Shown here piece by piece: positions 7,313 to 15,329 of a stretch of DNA of 64,000 bases. The notes beneath the pieces are model-generated. The model was not told the origin of the DNA, searched no databases, and saw only the letters and a program-made list of their open reading frames with translations. Numbering within the stretch: position 1 is the first letter of the stretch; each line of letters begins with the position of its first letter. The stretch covers positions 99,403-163,402 of the forward strand of contig NZ_CACSIP010000056.1 of NCBI RefSeq assembly GCF_902705885.1, given 5' to 3'. The DNA comes from Mycolicibacterium austroafricanum. GTDB taxonomy: Bacteria; Actinomycetota; Actinomycetes; Mycobacteriales; Mycobacteriaceae. Position numbers and translations under genes: made by a program.

Positions 7313-9174
7313 GCGAGCAGTAGGACGACGGCGACGACCATAATCACCGCGGCGACCATGTAGTACTGGTGCAGTTGACCTGTCTGCGGTCTGCGGGCCA
7401 GCTCCCCCAGCCGCCGGGTGAGCGCCGCCGTCGCCTCGACCGCACCGTCGACGCGGTGGTCGGCGCGGGCGAGCCGGTCGGCGGTACCGCGCGCCACCGT
7501 CGCTGTCGCCTCGACGGCGCCGTCGATGACCCGGTCGTCGAAGCGCGCCGCAACCCCGGACAGCCGCGTCAGCGCGAGCGCGGCGCTGGACACCGACCGG
7601 TCCAGAACCTGGTCGTCGAACCGTGCCAGGCTGTCGGCCAGTCGCAGCGCAGGTGCCACCACCACCCGCTGCGCGGCCCGCTCGAGTCCGAACCAGGCCT
7701 GCGCCCACCGCGGCTCGGGAACACCCCACCGCCACACCGCCAGCACCACCGCGCCGGCCAGCACCGCCGAACCGGCCAGCTCGGTCACCGGCGCGCTCGC
7801 GGTGATGCCCAGCGGTGGCAGCGCGAGCACACCCGCCCCCGCCGCGCCGATCGCCAGCACCACCAGAGGTAGCTGCTCCAACCCACCGGGCGCCGCACCG
7901 ACGGTGTTGCGGTCGGGTGCCGGACGCCAGAGGACCAGCAGGATCTTGCCCGCGTAGGCCGCGGACAGCGCAGTGGCCAGCAGACCCGCCGCGTACCACC
8001 ACACCGAGTGTTCGAGCGCGACGGCCAGCACCGCGTCCTTGGTCGCCCACAGCGACAGCGGCGCGACACCGGCCAGCGCCAGCGCCGACACCGTCGCCGC
8101 GACGCCGACGACCCGCCACTTCCGGGCCGCCCCGCGAAGGTCGTCGAGGTTCTTGCTGCCGAGCAGCGTCAACCACGCCCCGGCCGCGAGGAACAACCCG
8201 GCCTTGGTGAACGCGTGCGCGACGAGTTGTGCCGCACCGCCGCCGATTGCGCCCAGCCCGGCGGCCATCACCACAAAACCCAGCTGCGCGGAGGTGGACG
8301 CAGCCAGCAACTGCTTGAGATCGCGCTGCGCGACGGCCACCAGGCCCAGCCCCACCGCGGTCGCCGCGCCGAGCCACACGGTCGCGGTCGCGGCCCAGCC
8401 GGTGGCAGCGAGCAACGGCGACACCCGCAGCAGTAGGTAGGCCCCCATCGCCACCATCGCCGCCGAGTGCAGCAGCGCGCTCACCGGGCTGGGGCCCTCC
8501 ATCGCCCGCGCCAGCCAGAACGAGAACGGCAGTTGCGCCGCTTTGCCCAGCGCGGCGACCAGCACACCCGCGGCGATCACGTGCCGCCAGCCCGGCGTCG
8601 AATCGGCCAGGTCCCCCAGCGCCAGCCCGGCACCCCCGGCCAGCGCGGCGCCGGCGGCGAGGTACAGCCCGAGATCCGCGGTGCGGGTGGTCAGGAACGC
8701 GGTCAATCCCGCCGAGACACGATGCTGGTCCTGCCACCGGAAGCCGATCAGCGCGTAGGACGCCGCCCCCATCACCTCCCACGCCAGCAGCAGCGCCGGC
8801 AGGGTGGTCGCGGTGGCGGTCAGCATCGCGGCGGCGGCGAACACCAGCATGTACCCGTGGAACCGGTGGCCGGCCACCGCGCGCTCGCCCGCCGCGAACG
8901 TCAGTACCAGCAGCGTGATCACGGCCACCGCGGGCACCACCGTGCCCGACAGGCCGTCGACCCCCAGTGCGAAGTCCGTTCCCGCCAGGAACGCCACCCC
9001 GACCGCCGGCCGGGTCACCGCGACCACCGCCGACAGCGCGGCCACCACGGCCGACACGCCGATGGACACCGCCGCGGCGGCGCGCACCGGTGTGTGGGTC
9101 AGCAGCAGCGTGACGCCGGCGAGCGCGGGCAGACACACCAGTGCCCACAGCGCCAGGTCGGGAAATGTGAGCAC
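7309..9174 (-). CDS. nuoL: NuoL-like proton-channel subunit of a complex-I-like cluster
   Basis: 621 aa, the usual NuoL length. The channel residues are kept: WEVMGAASYALIGF (TM5 glutamate), ALGKAAQLPFSFWL (lysine), SPVSALLHSAAMV (histidine) and AHAFTKAGLFLAAG (second lysine). The C-terminus contains the long lateral amphipathic helix and final anchoring helix (YYMVAAVIMVVAVVLLLA). The lateral-helix part has repeated segments (FDDQVLD, FDDRVIDGAVEAT, ADHRVDGAVEAT). The GTG at 9174 is 4 nt after the nuoK stop. With nuoM and nuoN it would supply three ion channels. Confidence 0.9.
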   Translation of the reverse strand: MLTFPDLALWALVCLPALAGVTLLLTHTPVRAAAAVSIGVSAVVAALSAVVAVTRPAVGVAFLAGTDFALGVDGLSGTVVPAVAVITLLVLTFAAGERAVAGHRFHGYMLVFAAAAMLTATATTLPALLLAWEVMGAASYALIGFRWQDQHRVSAGLTAFLTTRTADLGLYLAAGAALAGGAGLALGDLADSTPGWRHVIAAGVLVAALGKAAQLPFSFWLARAMEGPSPVSALLHSAAMVAMGAYLLLRVSPLLAATGWAATATVWLGAATAVGLGLVAVAQRDLKQLLAASTSAQLGFVVMAAGLGAIGGGAAQLVAHAFTKAGLFLAAGAWLTLLGSKNLDDLRGAARKWRVVGVAATVSALALAGVAPLSLWATKDAVLAVALEHSVWWYAAGLLATALSAAYAGKILLVLWRPAPDRNTVGAAPGGLEQLPLVVLAIGAAGAGVLALPPLGITASAPVTELAGSAVLAGAVVLAVWRWGVPEPRWAQAWFGLERAAQRVVVAPALRLADSLARFDDQVLDRSVSSAALALTRLSGVAARFDDRVIDGAVEATATVARGTADRLARADHRVDGAVEATAALTRRLGELARRPQTGQLHQYYMVAAVIMVVAVVLLLA

Positions 9175-9178
9175 CGGG

Positions 9179-9481
9179 CTATCCCGACAGGTCCGTGGCC
9201 ATGTCGGTCATATCGGCCCGGCGGTCACGGTGCAGCAGCGTGGCGACGGCGAATCCCATCGCCATCTCCACCGTCATCGCGGCGATGATCACCATCAGCA
9301 GCACCTGACCCGTCGGCGCGGGCGCCAGGAACCACCACAGGCCCGCGGCAGCGAGGATCACGGCGTTGATCATCAGTTCCAGGCCCATCATCACCATGAC
9401 CACCACCTGCTGGGACAACGCACCGTAGAGGCCGACGCAGAACAACGCGGCGGCCACCAGCAGCAGCATCTGCAGGGTCAT
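9179..9481 (-). CDS. nuoK: NuoK-like subunit of a complex-I-like cluster
   Basis: 100 aa with three TM helices, the standard NuoK size. The two membrane glutamates needed for proton transfer are present: MMGLELMINAVILAA and AAMTVEMAMGFAVA. It overlaps nuoJ by 4 nt (start 9481 within the end of nuoJ) and is followed by nuoL. The C-terminal tail is short and polar (HRDRRADMTDMATDLSG). Confidence 0.92.
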   Translation of the reverse strand: MTLQMLLLVAAALFCVGLYGALSQQVVVMVMMGLELMINAVILAAAGLWWFLAPAPTGQVLLMVIIAAMTVEMAMGFAVATLLHRDRRADMTDMATDLSG

Positions 9482-10041
9482 CGTCCGACTCCGCCCGGTT
9501 GCGGATCCCGCGGCGGCCGTTGGTCGAGGTGGTCGCCGAAGCGGTCGTACCGTCCCCGGTGCGCCGCCAGCACCACCGCCCCGACGATGGTGGCCACCAT
9601 CACCGGGCTGATCACGATCATCGCCAGCATCTTGGGACCCATCAGCGCCTCCCCCAGCGCGACCGTGACGTCCGCGGGTGGCGTCCCGCGGCGGGCCGGC
9701 CAGTCGACCAGCAGGATGCCTGCGCTCAGCAGCAGGAACAGCCCGACCGAGAGAGCCAGCGACAGGCGTTTGCCGTGGACCATGCTCATCGGCATCAACG
9801 CCGGGTTCATCCCCATGAACATGACCATGTAGACGGCCATCACCGCCATCTCCATGACCATCATCAAGATGACGACCACGCCGACGTAGTTCTGCTGCAG
9901 CAGCAGCACCACGACCCCGACCGCGATGAACGACGCGGCCAGCGCGTAGGTGGCCCGGGCCATCGAGTCGACCGCGAACACCGCGGCCCCGGCGGTCACG
10001 GCCACCGCGGCGGCGATCCAGAACACGATGTCGGTGATCAC
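9478..10041 (-). CDS. nuoJ: NuoJ-like subunit of a complex-I-like cluster
   Basis: 187 aa, about five TM helices. The third-helix region, corresponding to the pi-bulge segment of NuoJ, reads QQNYVGVVVILMMVMEMAV and is unusually methionine-rich. The GTG at 10041 (VITDIVFW) is 4 nt after the nuoH stop; upstream codons in the same frame belong to nuoH. The length fits normal NuoJ (about 165-260 aa). Confidence 0.85.
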   Translation of the reverse strand: MITDIVFWIAAAVAVTAGAAVFAVDSMARATYALAASFIAVGVVVLLLQQNYVGVVVILMMVMEMAVMAVYMVMFMGMNPALMPMSMVHGKRLSLALSVGLFLLLSAGILLVDWPARRGTPPADVTVALGEALMGPKMLAMIVISPVMVATIVGAVVLAAHRGRYDRFGDHLDQRPPRDPQPGGVGR

Positions 10042-10045
10042 AGTG

Positions 10046-10945
10046 TCAGCCCCTCCAGACCGCGATGACGGCGACAACGAGGTCCTGTGCGAGCACCAGG
10101 GGCAACAGCACCATCCATCCCACCTCCATGAACTTGTCGGGTCGCCACAGCGGAAGGCGGCGCCGCACCAAGACGAACAGCGTCAGCAACACCACGGTCT
10201 TGACGAGCACCCACAGCCAAGCCGGAAGCAGCGGGCCGGCGCCGCCACCGAGGAACAGCGGGACCGCGAACGCCGCTCCGGCAGCCAGCAGGGCGTACCG
10301 GCCGACCTCGAACAGCAACCGGTCGACGCCGGAGAGTTCGGCAGTCACCCCGCCGGCGATGTCGTCACCTACCGCGGCCGACAGCGGACCCCACACCGAA
10401 AATCCGGTCACCCCAAGGCAATACACCACGAATGCGACAGGCATCCAGACCACGAACCACAGGTCCTGCTGGGCGGCCGCGACGGTGCCGACGTGCAGGC
10501 TCTGCGCCGCGATCGCCGGAGCGACCAGCGCGAACATCAGTGGCAACTCGTAGCCGAGCCCCTGCGCGAGGAAGCGGTAGCCACCGATCAGCGAGTGTGT
10601 CGAGTTCGGCCCCCACCCGGCGAGCCACACCAGCGCCCAGACCAGCACATCCATCGCGTTGAACCAGACGACCCCGACATCGAGGTCGAACAGCACCCAC
10701 TTCCCGAGCGGCACCACCGTGATCATCAGCAACGCGGCCACGAGCAGGCCACCGCCACCGAGACGCCACAGCGGCCGATCCGCCTCGATCGTCACCCGGC
10801 GCCGCTGCCGCATCAGCCGTGCCGTTTCACCCACCGGCGCCGACAGCTGCGCTCTGTCGAGCGCGGCCGCGTAGTACGCGAGCATCAGCAGCAGCGCCGC
10901 AGCCACCGGCGCCCAGGCCGCCGACACCACCGTCGTCCCGGTCAC
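10046..10945 (-). CDS. nuoH: NuoH-like quinone-arm subunit of a complex-I-like cluster
   Basis: 299-aa, eight-TM subunit that in complex I forms part of the quinone chamber. Recognisable NuoH stretches are GWGPNSTHSLIGGYRFLAQ, GYELPLMFALVAPAI and the C-terminal RPDKFMEVGWMVLLPLVL. The conserved cytoplasmic loop (usually PFDLPEAE...GYHTEYSG) is reduced here to GPLSAAVGDDIAGGVTAELSG, keeping only the later part. It is somewhat shorter than canonical NuoH (about 325-410 aa). It overlaps the upstream NuoB/NuoD-like gene by 4 nt. Confidence 0.85.
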   Translation of the reverse strand: MTGTTVVSAAWAPVAAALLLMLAYYAAALDRAQLSAPVGETARLMRQRRRVTIEADRPLWRLGGGGLLVAALLMITVVPLGKWVLFDLDVGVVWFNAMDVLVWALVWLAGWGPNSTHSLIGGYRFLAQGLGYELPLMFALVAPAIAAQSLHVGTVAAAQQDLWFVVWMPVAFVVYCLGVTGFSVWGPLSAAVGDDIAGGVTAELSGVDRLLFEVGRYALLAAGAAFAVPLFLGGGAGPLLPAWLWVLVKTVVLLTLFVLVRRRLPLWRPDKFMEVGWMVLLPLVLAQDLVVAVIAVWRG

Positions 10946-12015
10946 GGCGCCCCCAGTTGTGCGGCCACCGTCGTGTCGACACCGAGCCCGGCGATCACCA
11001 ACCGGACCGCGGCCACGTCGAGGCCGACGACGATGCCCGGCAGGGCGTCGGCGACTGCCGCCGGGTCGACATGCAGCCGATCAACGGTCGGCCGGTTCGA
11101 CAGCAGTTCGCCGACCACCCGGATCCGGGTCTGCAACCGGTCGTAGGTGTCTCCCGCAAGCGAGGCCGGCAGCCGGGCGACGGCAAGCTGGTCGGGGCTC
11201 AGCGGTGCGAGTCCGTGCAGCGACCAGCGAAGCAACCGTGAACGGCGCACACTGCGCCGCAGCCGTTCGAACTGGTCCCGGGCGTGTTGGTCGCGGGGGT
11301 CGTCGAGCAGCAGATCGCGGCACCGGCGTGCTCTCTTCGCCAGATGCGGCCAGCCCGCCAGCGTGAGCAGGTCGACGAGGTGGTCGCACTGCCGGGCCGC
11401 GACGGGAGCTGCGGGGGCGGGATGGTGATCGGAGTCCAGCAGCGTGACCGTCGCCTCGGTCACCACGTCGCCGCTGAGCACGCACCGAAGCCGCATCCCG
11501 GAAGGCCAGTGGGCGAGGACCGGCCCCAGCCCCAGGTGCAGCACGTCCATCTCCAGTCCGTCGCGGTCGTCTGCACCGCCGGCCAGCGGGACACCGGACG
11601 GCGCCATGTCCCCGTGGTCCATGTCCCCGTGGTCCATGTCGCCGTGGTCCATGTCGCCGTGGTCGGGGCGCTGCGGGCGGCTGCGCGCGTCGCCGACTTG
11701 CGCTGCGGTGTCGAGCAATTCGGCGGCCGCACAGTCGAGCACGTCGTCGACCGCGTAGCCGTCGGCCACCTCGGTGCGGACCCGTGGCCCCGGCAGTTGA
11801 TCCCAGACCAGATCGATCACCGCAGCCATCTGCGGGCCCGGCACGCCGCACACCGCCAGCACGTCGGCGTCGGCGGGACTGACCGCCATCCGCCAGCCGC
11901 GGGCCAGCACCCGGCGCTGCAGCGCGACGCGGGTCGGCCACTGCCCTGGCAGCTCCACGGCGAGGACATGCGTTCGGGCGACGGCCAGCCGCGCCGGAAA
12001 CCCCTTCAGGACCAC
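10942..12015 (-). CDS. Fused, degenerate NuoB-NuoD-like protein with a DHGDM metal-binding-type linker
   Basis: 357 aa, lying between nuoA and nuoH where nuoB-nuoG normally sit. Residues 40-90 match the NuoB pattern: SPADADVLAVCGVPG, MAAVIDLVWDQLPGPR, then VADG where NuoB has MGSC. Residues 118-137 are four tandem DHGDM units. Residues 152-190 resemble the NuoD start (LEMDVLHLGLGPVLAHWPSG, RLRCVLSGDVV). Residues 285-310 (ASLAGDTYDRLQTRI) resemble the NuoD C-terminal part. The cysteines that hold cluster N2 in NuoB are missing; only isolated cysteines remain. The GTG start at 12015 overlaps the nuoA stop by 10 nt. The assignment is by eye from motif order and should be treated as inference. 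It is probably a structural connector rather than an electron carrier. Confidence 0.65.
   Translation of the reverse strand: MVLKGFPARLAVARTHVLAVELPGQWPTRVALQRRVLARGWRMAVSPADADVLAVCGVPGPQMAAVIDLVWDQLPGPRVRTEVADGYAVDDVLDCAAAELLDTAAQVGDARSRPQRPDHGDMDHGDMDHGDMDHGDMAPSGVPLAGGADDRDGLEMDVLHLGLGPVLAHWPSGMRLRCVLSGDVVTEATVTLLDSDHHPAPAAPVAARQCDHLVDLLTLAGWPHLAKRARRCRDLLLDDPRDQHARDQFERLRRSVRRSRLLRWSLHGLAPLSPDQLAVARLPASLAGDTYDRLQTRIRVVGELLSNRPTVDRLHVDPAAVADALPGIVVGLDVAAVRLVIAGLGVDTTVAAQLGAP
11605..11664 (-). repeat. Four 15-bp tandem repeats coding for (DHGDM)4
   Basis: Four units of CATGTC(C/G)CCGTGGTC on the plus strand start at 11605, 11620, 11635 and 11650. The first two and last two differ at one base. 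On the minus strand each codes Asp-His-Gly-Asp-Met. The His/Met/Asp pattern recalls copper-binding DHxxM repeats of Cop/Pco proteins. Confidence 0.9.
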
Positions 12016-12350
12016 CGCAGCGCCCCTTCCCGCCAGGCCCACACCACGGCGATCAACAGTGCCGCGAGGAACACGAACATCTCGACGATCGCGCTGAAGC
12101 CCATCTCGACGACCACGACCGCCCACGGGTACATGAACAGCATCTCGACATCGAATGCCAGGAAGATCAACGTCGCCAGGTACCAACGCACGTGGTAGCG
12201 CGACAGCGCGTGTTCCTCGGGCCGCCAACCTGATTGAAACGGCAGCGACACCAGCGCCTCAGGCGCCACCGCGGTCAACCGGTGCAGCAGGTACGCGCCG
12301 ACCCCACCGACCAGGCACACCAGAAGCATCGAGGCGATGCCGGCGTACAT
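12006..12350 (-). CDS. nuoA: NuoA-like subunit, first gene of the complex-I-like cluster
   Basis: 114 aa, three TM helices, standard NuoA length. The NuoA signature is visible (RYHVRWYLATLIFLAFDVE, MLFMYPWAVV). The loop normally reading PYECG is PFQSGWRPEE, so the otherwise near-universal cysteine and glutamate of the quinone-gating loop are lost. It starts the operon; the next gene's GTG lies inside its last codons (10-nt overlap). Confidence 0.88.
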   Translation of the reverse strand: MYAGIASMLLVCLVGGVGAYLLHRLTAVAPEALVSLPFQSGWRPEEHALSRYHVRWYLATLIFLAFDVEMLFMYPWAVVVVEMGFSAIVEMFVFLAALLIAVVWAWREGALRWS

Positions 12351-12389
12351 CGAGTCGACTCCTATCCGTGGGCGGGCCTACGGCTCCGT

Positions 12390-12418
12390 GATCGGGGCCT
12401 ACGGCCAGTTCCCCGATC
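12390..12418. terminator. Inverted repeat between GNAT stop and nuoA start
   Basis: GATCGGGG (12390-12397) pairs perfectly with CCCCGATC (12411-12418) across 13 nt. It lies just after the GNAT stop and ahead of nuoA. It may end the GNAT transcript or mark the nuo operon leader; there is no U-tract, so the role is uncertain. Confidence 0.35.
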
Positions 12419-12426
12419 CTTTCGCG

Positions 12427-13047
12427 CTATACCGGCTGCCGCCACATCTGCCACATCGTGGGCCCGCCATCGGGCATGGTGATCTCACCCGTCACCTCGA
12501 ACCCGAACCGCATGTAATAGGGAACGTTGGACTCCTTCGTCGACTCCAGGTAGGCAGGCGCACCCTCGGCGTCGCAGCGATCGAGCCGTGACCGCATCAG
12601 CACCTGACCGAAGCCGGACCCCCGGACCTCGAGGTCACTGCCGATGACCGCCAGATACCAGTGCGGCTCTTCCGGATGGTGCTCCTTCATCAGCTCGGTC
12701 ATGCCCATCCCCCGCCCGACGTGGCGCCCCATCGCCAGCAGGAAGCTGGGCATCATCCGCCACTCCTCGCGCGGGGTGTGCTTCCACCGGCCCGGCGGAT
12801 CCCACAGGGCGGCAGCGCCGACCTCCCCGGCCCGGCTCGCCACCTGTACCGCGCCGCCGGCGAGGAAGTGGTGTCGGGCCATCGCGCCGAACACCCGCGG
12901 CAGGGCCCTGGCCCGGCGGGCGTCGTCGGGCAGCATCCACCTCATCACCGGGTCGTCGAAGAAGGCGCGCCCCAGCACGCGCGCCAGAGCCCGCACGTCC
13001 GGCTTCTGCGCGACGCGGACGTCGATGCTGGTCGGCACGCTGCTCAC
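12427..13047 (-). CDS. GNAT-family N-acetyltransferase
   Basis: 206 aa. The acetyl-CoA binding core is seen as WYLAVIGSDLEVRGSGFGQVLM (motif A: V, then R-x-x-G-x-G), followed by YLESTKESNVPYYMRFGFEVTGE (motif B with the substrate-side tyrosine). The substrate is not predictable. The GTG at 13047 overlaps the stop of the upstream CBS-domain gene by 3 nt, so both are probably on one transcript. Confidence 0.85.
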   Translation of the reverse strand: MSSVPTSIDVRVAQKPDVRALARVLGRAFFDDPVMRWMLPDDARRARALPRVFGAMARHHFLAGGAVQVASRAGEVGAAALWDPPGRWKHTPREEWRMMPSFLLAMGRHVGRGMGMTELMKEHHPEEPHWYLAVIGSDLEVRGSGFGQVLMRSRLDRCDAEGAPAYLESTKESNVPYYMRFGFEVTGEITMPDGGPTMWQMWRQPV

Positions 13048-13472
13048 CCCTGGGTGATGTAGGCCTGAAGCTGCTGCTGTTCGCGCTCGAGTTCTTCCAT
13101 GCGGGTCTTGACGACGTCGCCGATGCTCACGATCCCGGCGAGCCGGCCATCGACCACGACCGGGACGTGCCGCACCCGGTTGGTGGTCATCAACACACTG
13201 AGGCTGTCCACGGAGTCCTCTGGCGTGCAGGTCGCCACCAGCGTCGTCATGATGTCGGAGACGGGCCGTGTCAGCAGCTCGGCACCCACCTCGTGCAGCA
13301 TCCGCACGACGTCGCGTTCGGACACGATGCCCAGCAGCCCGTCCGGCGAGACCACCACCATCGCTCCGATGTTGTGTACGCACAGCTCCGTCAACAGGCC
13401 GGCAACCGAAGTCTCCGGGGTGATCGTGGCCACTGTCGCACCCTTGTTGCGCAGCACGTCGGATATCCGCAT
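13044..13472 (-). CDS. Two-CBS-domain protein (Rv2406c-like)
   Basis: 142 aa made of a tandem CBS pair that binds adenine nucleotides. The repeats are seen as MRISDVLRNKGATVATITPE...IGAMVVVSPDGLLGIVSERD and VSDIMTTLVATCTPEDSV...VRHVPVVVDGRLAGIVSIGD, followed by a charged helix EELEREQQQLQAYI. The ATG at 13472 is preceded by GGCGGAGAG. It is divergent from the RNase Z-like gene, as in M. tuberculosis from memory. Confidence 0.9.
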   Translation of the reverse strand: MRISDVLRNKGATVATITPETSVAGLLTELCVHNIGAMVVVSPDGLLGIVSERDVVRMLHEVGAELLTRPVSDIMTTLVATCTPEDSVDSLSVLMTTNRVRHVPVVVDGRLAGIVSIGDVVKTRMEELEREQQQLQAYITQG

Positions 13473-13581
13473 CGAACTCTCCGCCCCGTTGTGGGTTTCT
13501 TCCTCCAGGCTAGGCAAAAAAGACGGCTGCGTTCGGCGTTTTCGGCCGCCCGGACGCCCATTCAGAGGGTTAGGTGGTTGC

Positions 13582-14442
13582 ATGATCGAAGTCACCCTGC
13601 TCGGCACCGGCAGCCCCATCCCCGACGCGCGGCGCGCGGGACCGTCCACACTCGTGCGCGCCGGCGGGCAGACGTTCCTGGTGGACTGTGGCCGAGGGGT
13701 ACTGCAACGCACCGCCGCGCTCGGGGTGGGCGCCAACAGCCTCAGCGCCCTGTTGCTGACCCATCTGCACAGCGACCACATCGCCGACCTGGGCGACGTG
13801 CTGATCACCCGGTGGGTGTCCAACTTCGCCCCGGACCTGGCGCCGCTGCCGATCATCGGCCCGCCGGGAACCGCGGAGGTCGTCGAGAACATGCTGAAGG
13901 CGTTCGGACCCGACATCGGCTACCGCATCGCCCACCACGCCGACCTGACCGCGCCGCCGCCGGTCGAGGTGGAGGAGGTGACCGACGGTGTGGTGTGGGG
14001 CCGTGACGGCGTCTCGATCCGGGTCGCCCCCACCGATCACCGTCCCGTGGCGCCCACCATCGGATTCCGGATCGAACACGGCGGGGCGTCGGTGGTGCTG
14101 GCCGGTGACACGGTGCCCTGCCGAAGCCTCGACGACCTGACCGCCGGAGCAGGAGCACTGGTGCACACGGCGATTCGCAAGGACCTGATTGATCCGCTAC
14201 CGATGCAGCGGATCAAGGACATCTGCGACTACCACTCGACGGTGGAACAGGCGGCCGAGACGGCAGCCCGCGCCGGTGTCGGCATCCTGATCCTCACCCA
14301 CTACGTGCCGGCGATCCAGCCCGGTCAGGAAGAGGAGTGGCGCGCGTTGGCTGCGTCGGTGTTCGACCGTCAGATCGAGATCGGGGACGACCTGCACCGG
14401 GTGGAGGTCCACCCCGGGGTGTGCGCTAAGCCAGGCGGGTGA
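13582..14442 (+). CDS. Metallo-beta-lactamase-fold hydrolase, ribonuclease Z-like (Rv2407-like)
   Basis: 286 aa. The metal-binding motif THLHSDHIADL is canonical. Further ligands lie at APTDHRPVAPTIGF, LAGDTVPC (aspartate) and LTHYVPA (last histidine). The N-terminus MIEVTLLGTGSPIPD is typical of RNase Z/arylsulfatase-type members. Probable role is tRNA 3' processing or a related phosphodiesterase activity; the exosite arm of true RNase Z seems short. It converges with the transglutaminase gene and overlaps it by 17 nt. Confidence 0.85.
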   Translation: MIEVTLLGTGSPIPDARRAGPSTLVRAGGQTFLVDCGRGVLQRTAALGVGANSLSALLLTHLHSDHIADLGDVLITRWVSNFAPDLAPLPIIGPPGTAEVVENMLKAFGPDIGYRIAHHADLTAPPPVEVEEVTDGVVWGRDGVSIRVAPTDHRPVAPTIGFRIEHGGASVVLAGDTVPCRSLDDLTAGAGALVHTAIRKDLIDPLPMQRIKDICDYHSTVEQAAETAARAGVGILILTHYVPAIQPGQEEEWRALAASVFDRQIEIGDDLHRVEVHPGVCAKPGG

Positions 14443-15268
14443 TCTCGACGACGACGTCGAGGTCGGTCGACCCCTCGCCCGAGTAGATGCCCTTGAGCGG
14501 GGTGACATCGGCGTAGTCGCGGCCGACCCCGACGCTGATGTACTGCTCGTTGATCTCCTTGTCGTTGGTGGGGTCGTAGTGCCACCACTCCCCCGTCCAC
14601 GCCTGGATCCAGGCGTGGCTCTGCCCGTCGACGGTGTCACCGAGCTTGGCGTTGCGCTTGGGGTGCAGGTATCCCGACACGTACCGCGACGGAATTCCCA
14701 TGCCGCGCAACACCATCAATGTCAGGTGGGCGAAGTCCTGGCACACCCCTCTACCCTCGCGCAGCGCGTCGACCCCCGAGGTGTGCACCCCGGTGGTACC
14801 GGGCACGTACTTCAGTTCGGCCGCCACCCAGCGCGCGGCCTCGATGACGGCCTCGGTGGGTTCGTGGTACTTCGCGATGCGACGGCCCACCCGCTCGATC
14901 CGCTTGCTCGCGGGGACGTAATGCGTCGGTGCCAGCATCTCGTCGTACTTGTCGATCACCGCCTCGCCCTCGAGGTCCTCCCAGCTGATCTTCGCCTTGG
15001 GCTTTTCCGGGCGGTCGGTCTCCACCACCGACGACGCCGTCACCTCCAGTTCGGTGTGCGGCGCGTGCAGGTCGAATGCCGTCACCGCGGTACCCCAGTA
15101 GTCGACATAGCGGTAAGACCTTGTGGCGGGCGCGGTTTCGACCCGGTTGAGGATGACGTTCTGTCGCGAGTCCGACCGTGGGGTCAGCCGCGCTTCATTG
15201 AACGACGCGGTCACCGGGGATTTGTAGGCGTAGCCCGTCGCGTGCACCACGCGCATCCGCCACATCAT
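14426..15268 (-). CDS. Transglutaminase-like protease/amidase (Rv2409c-like)
   Basis: 280 aa, cytosolic. The catalytic triad pattern is complete: REGRGVCQDFAHL (Cys), DGQSHAWIQAW (His) and WWHYDPTND (Asp). The N-terminal beta region (RVVHATGYAYKSPV) is typical of the bacterial transglutaminase N domain. It is the third member of a conserved set with the alpha-E and circularly permuted ATP-grasp genes upstream on the same strand. That set is thought to make and process a peptide-like bond, but no product is known. Confidence 0.9.
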   Translation of the reverse strand: MMWRMRVVHATGYAYKSPVTASFNEARLTPRSDSRQNVILNRVETAPATRSYRYVDYWGTAVTAFDLHAPHTELEVTASSVVETDRPEKPKAKISWEDLEGEAVIDKYDEMLAPTHYVPASKRIERVGRRIAKYHEPTEAVIEAARWVAAELKYVPGTTGVHTSGVDALREGRGVCQDFAHLTLMVLRGMGIPSRYVSGYLHPKRNAKLGDTVDGQSHAWIQAWTGEWWHYDPTNDKEINEQYISVGVGRDYADVTPLKGIYSGEGSTDLDVVVEITRLA

Positions 15269-15329
15269 CCACTCCTCTTCATGGTCTGCTCTTCGCCCGA
15301 GAACTCATCGCTGCGCCAGCGGTTCATCG

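Noticed and set aside
5777..7363. 528-aa plus-strand open frame opposite nuoM
   Set aside because: Rich in Gly, Gln, Arg, His with no family likeness, antisense to a clear membrane protein.
5795..9148. Single 1117-aa open frame over nuoL and nuoM
   Set aside because: The first 600 codons are an out-of-frame reading of nuoL; only the last 500 are NuoM. Not a fusion protein.
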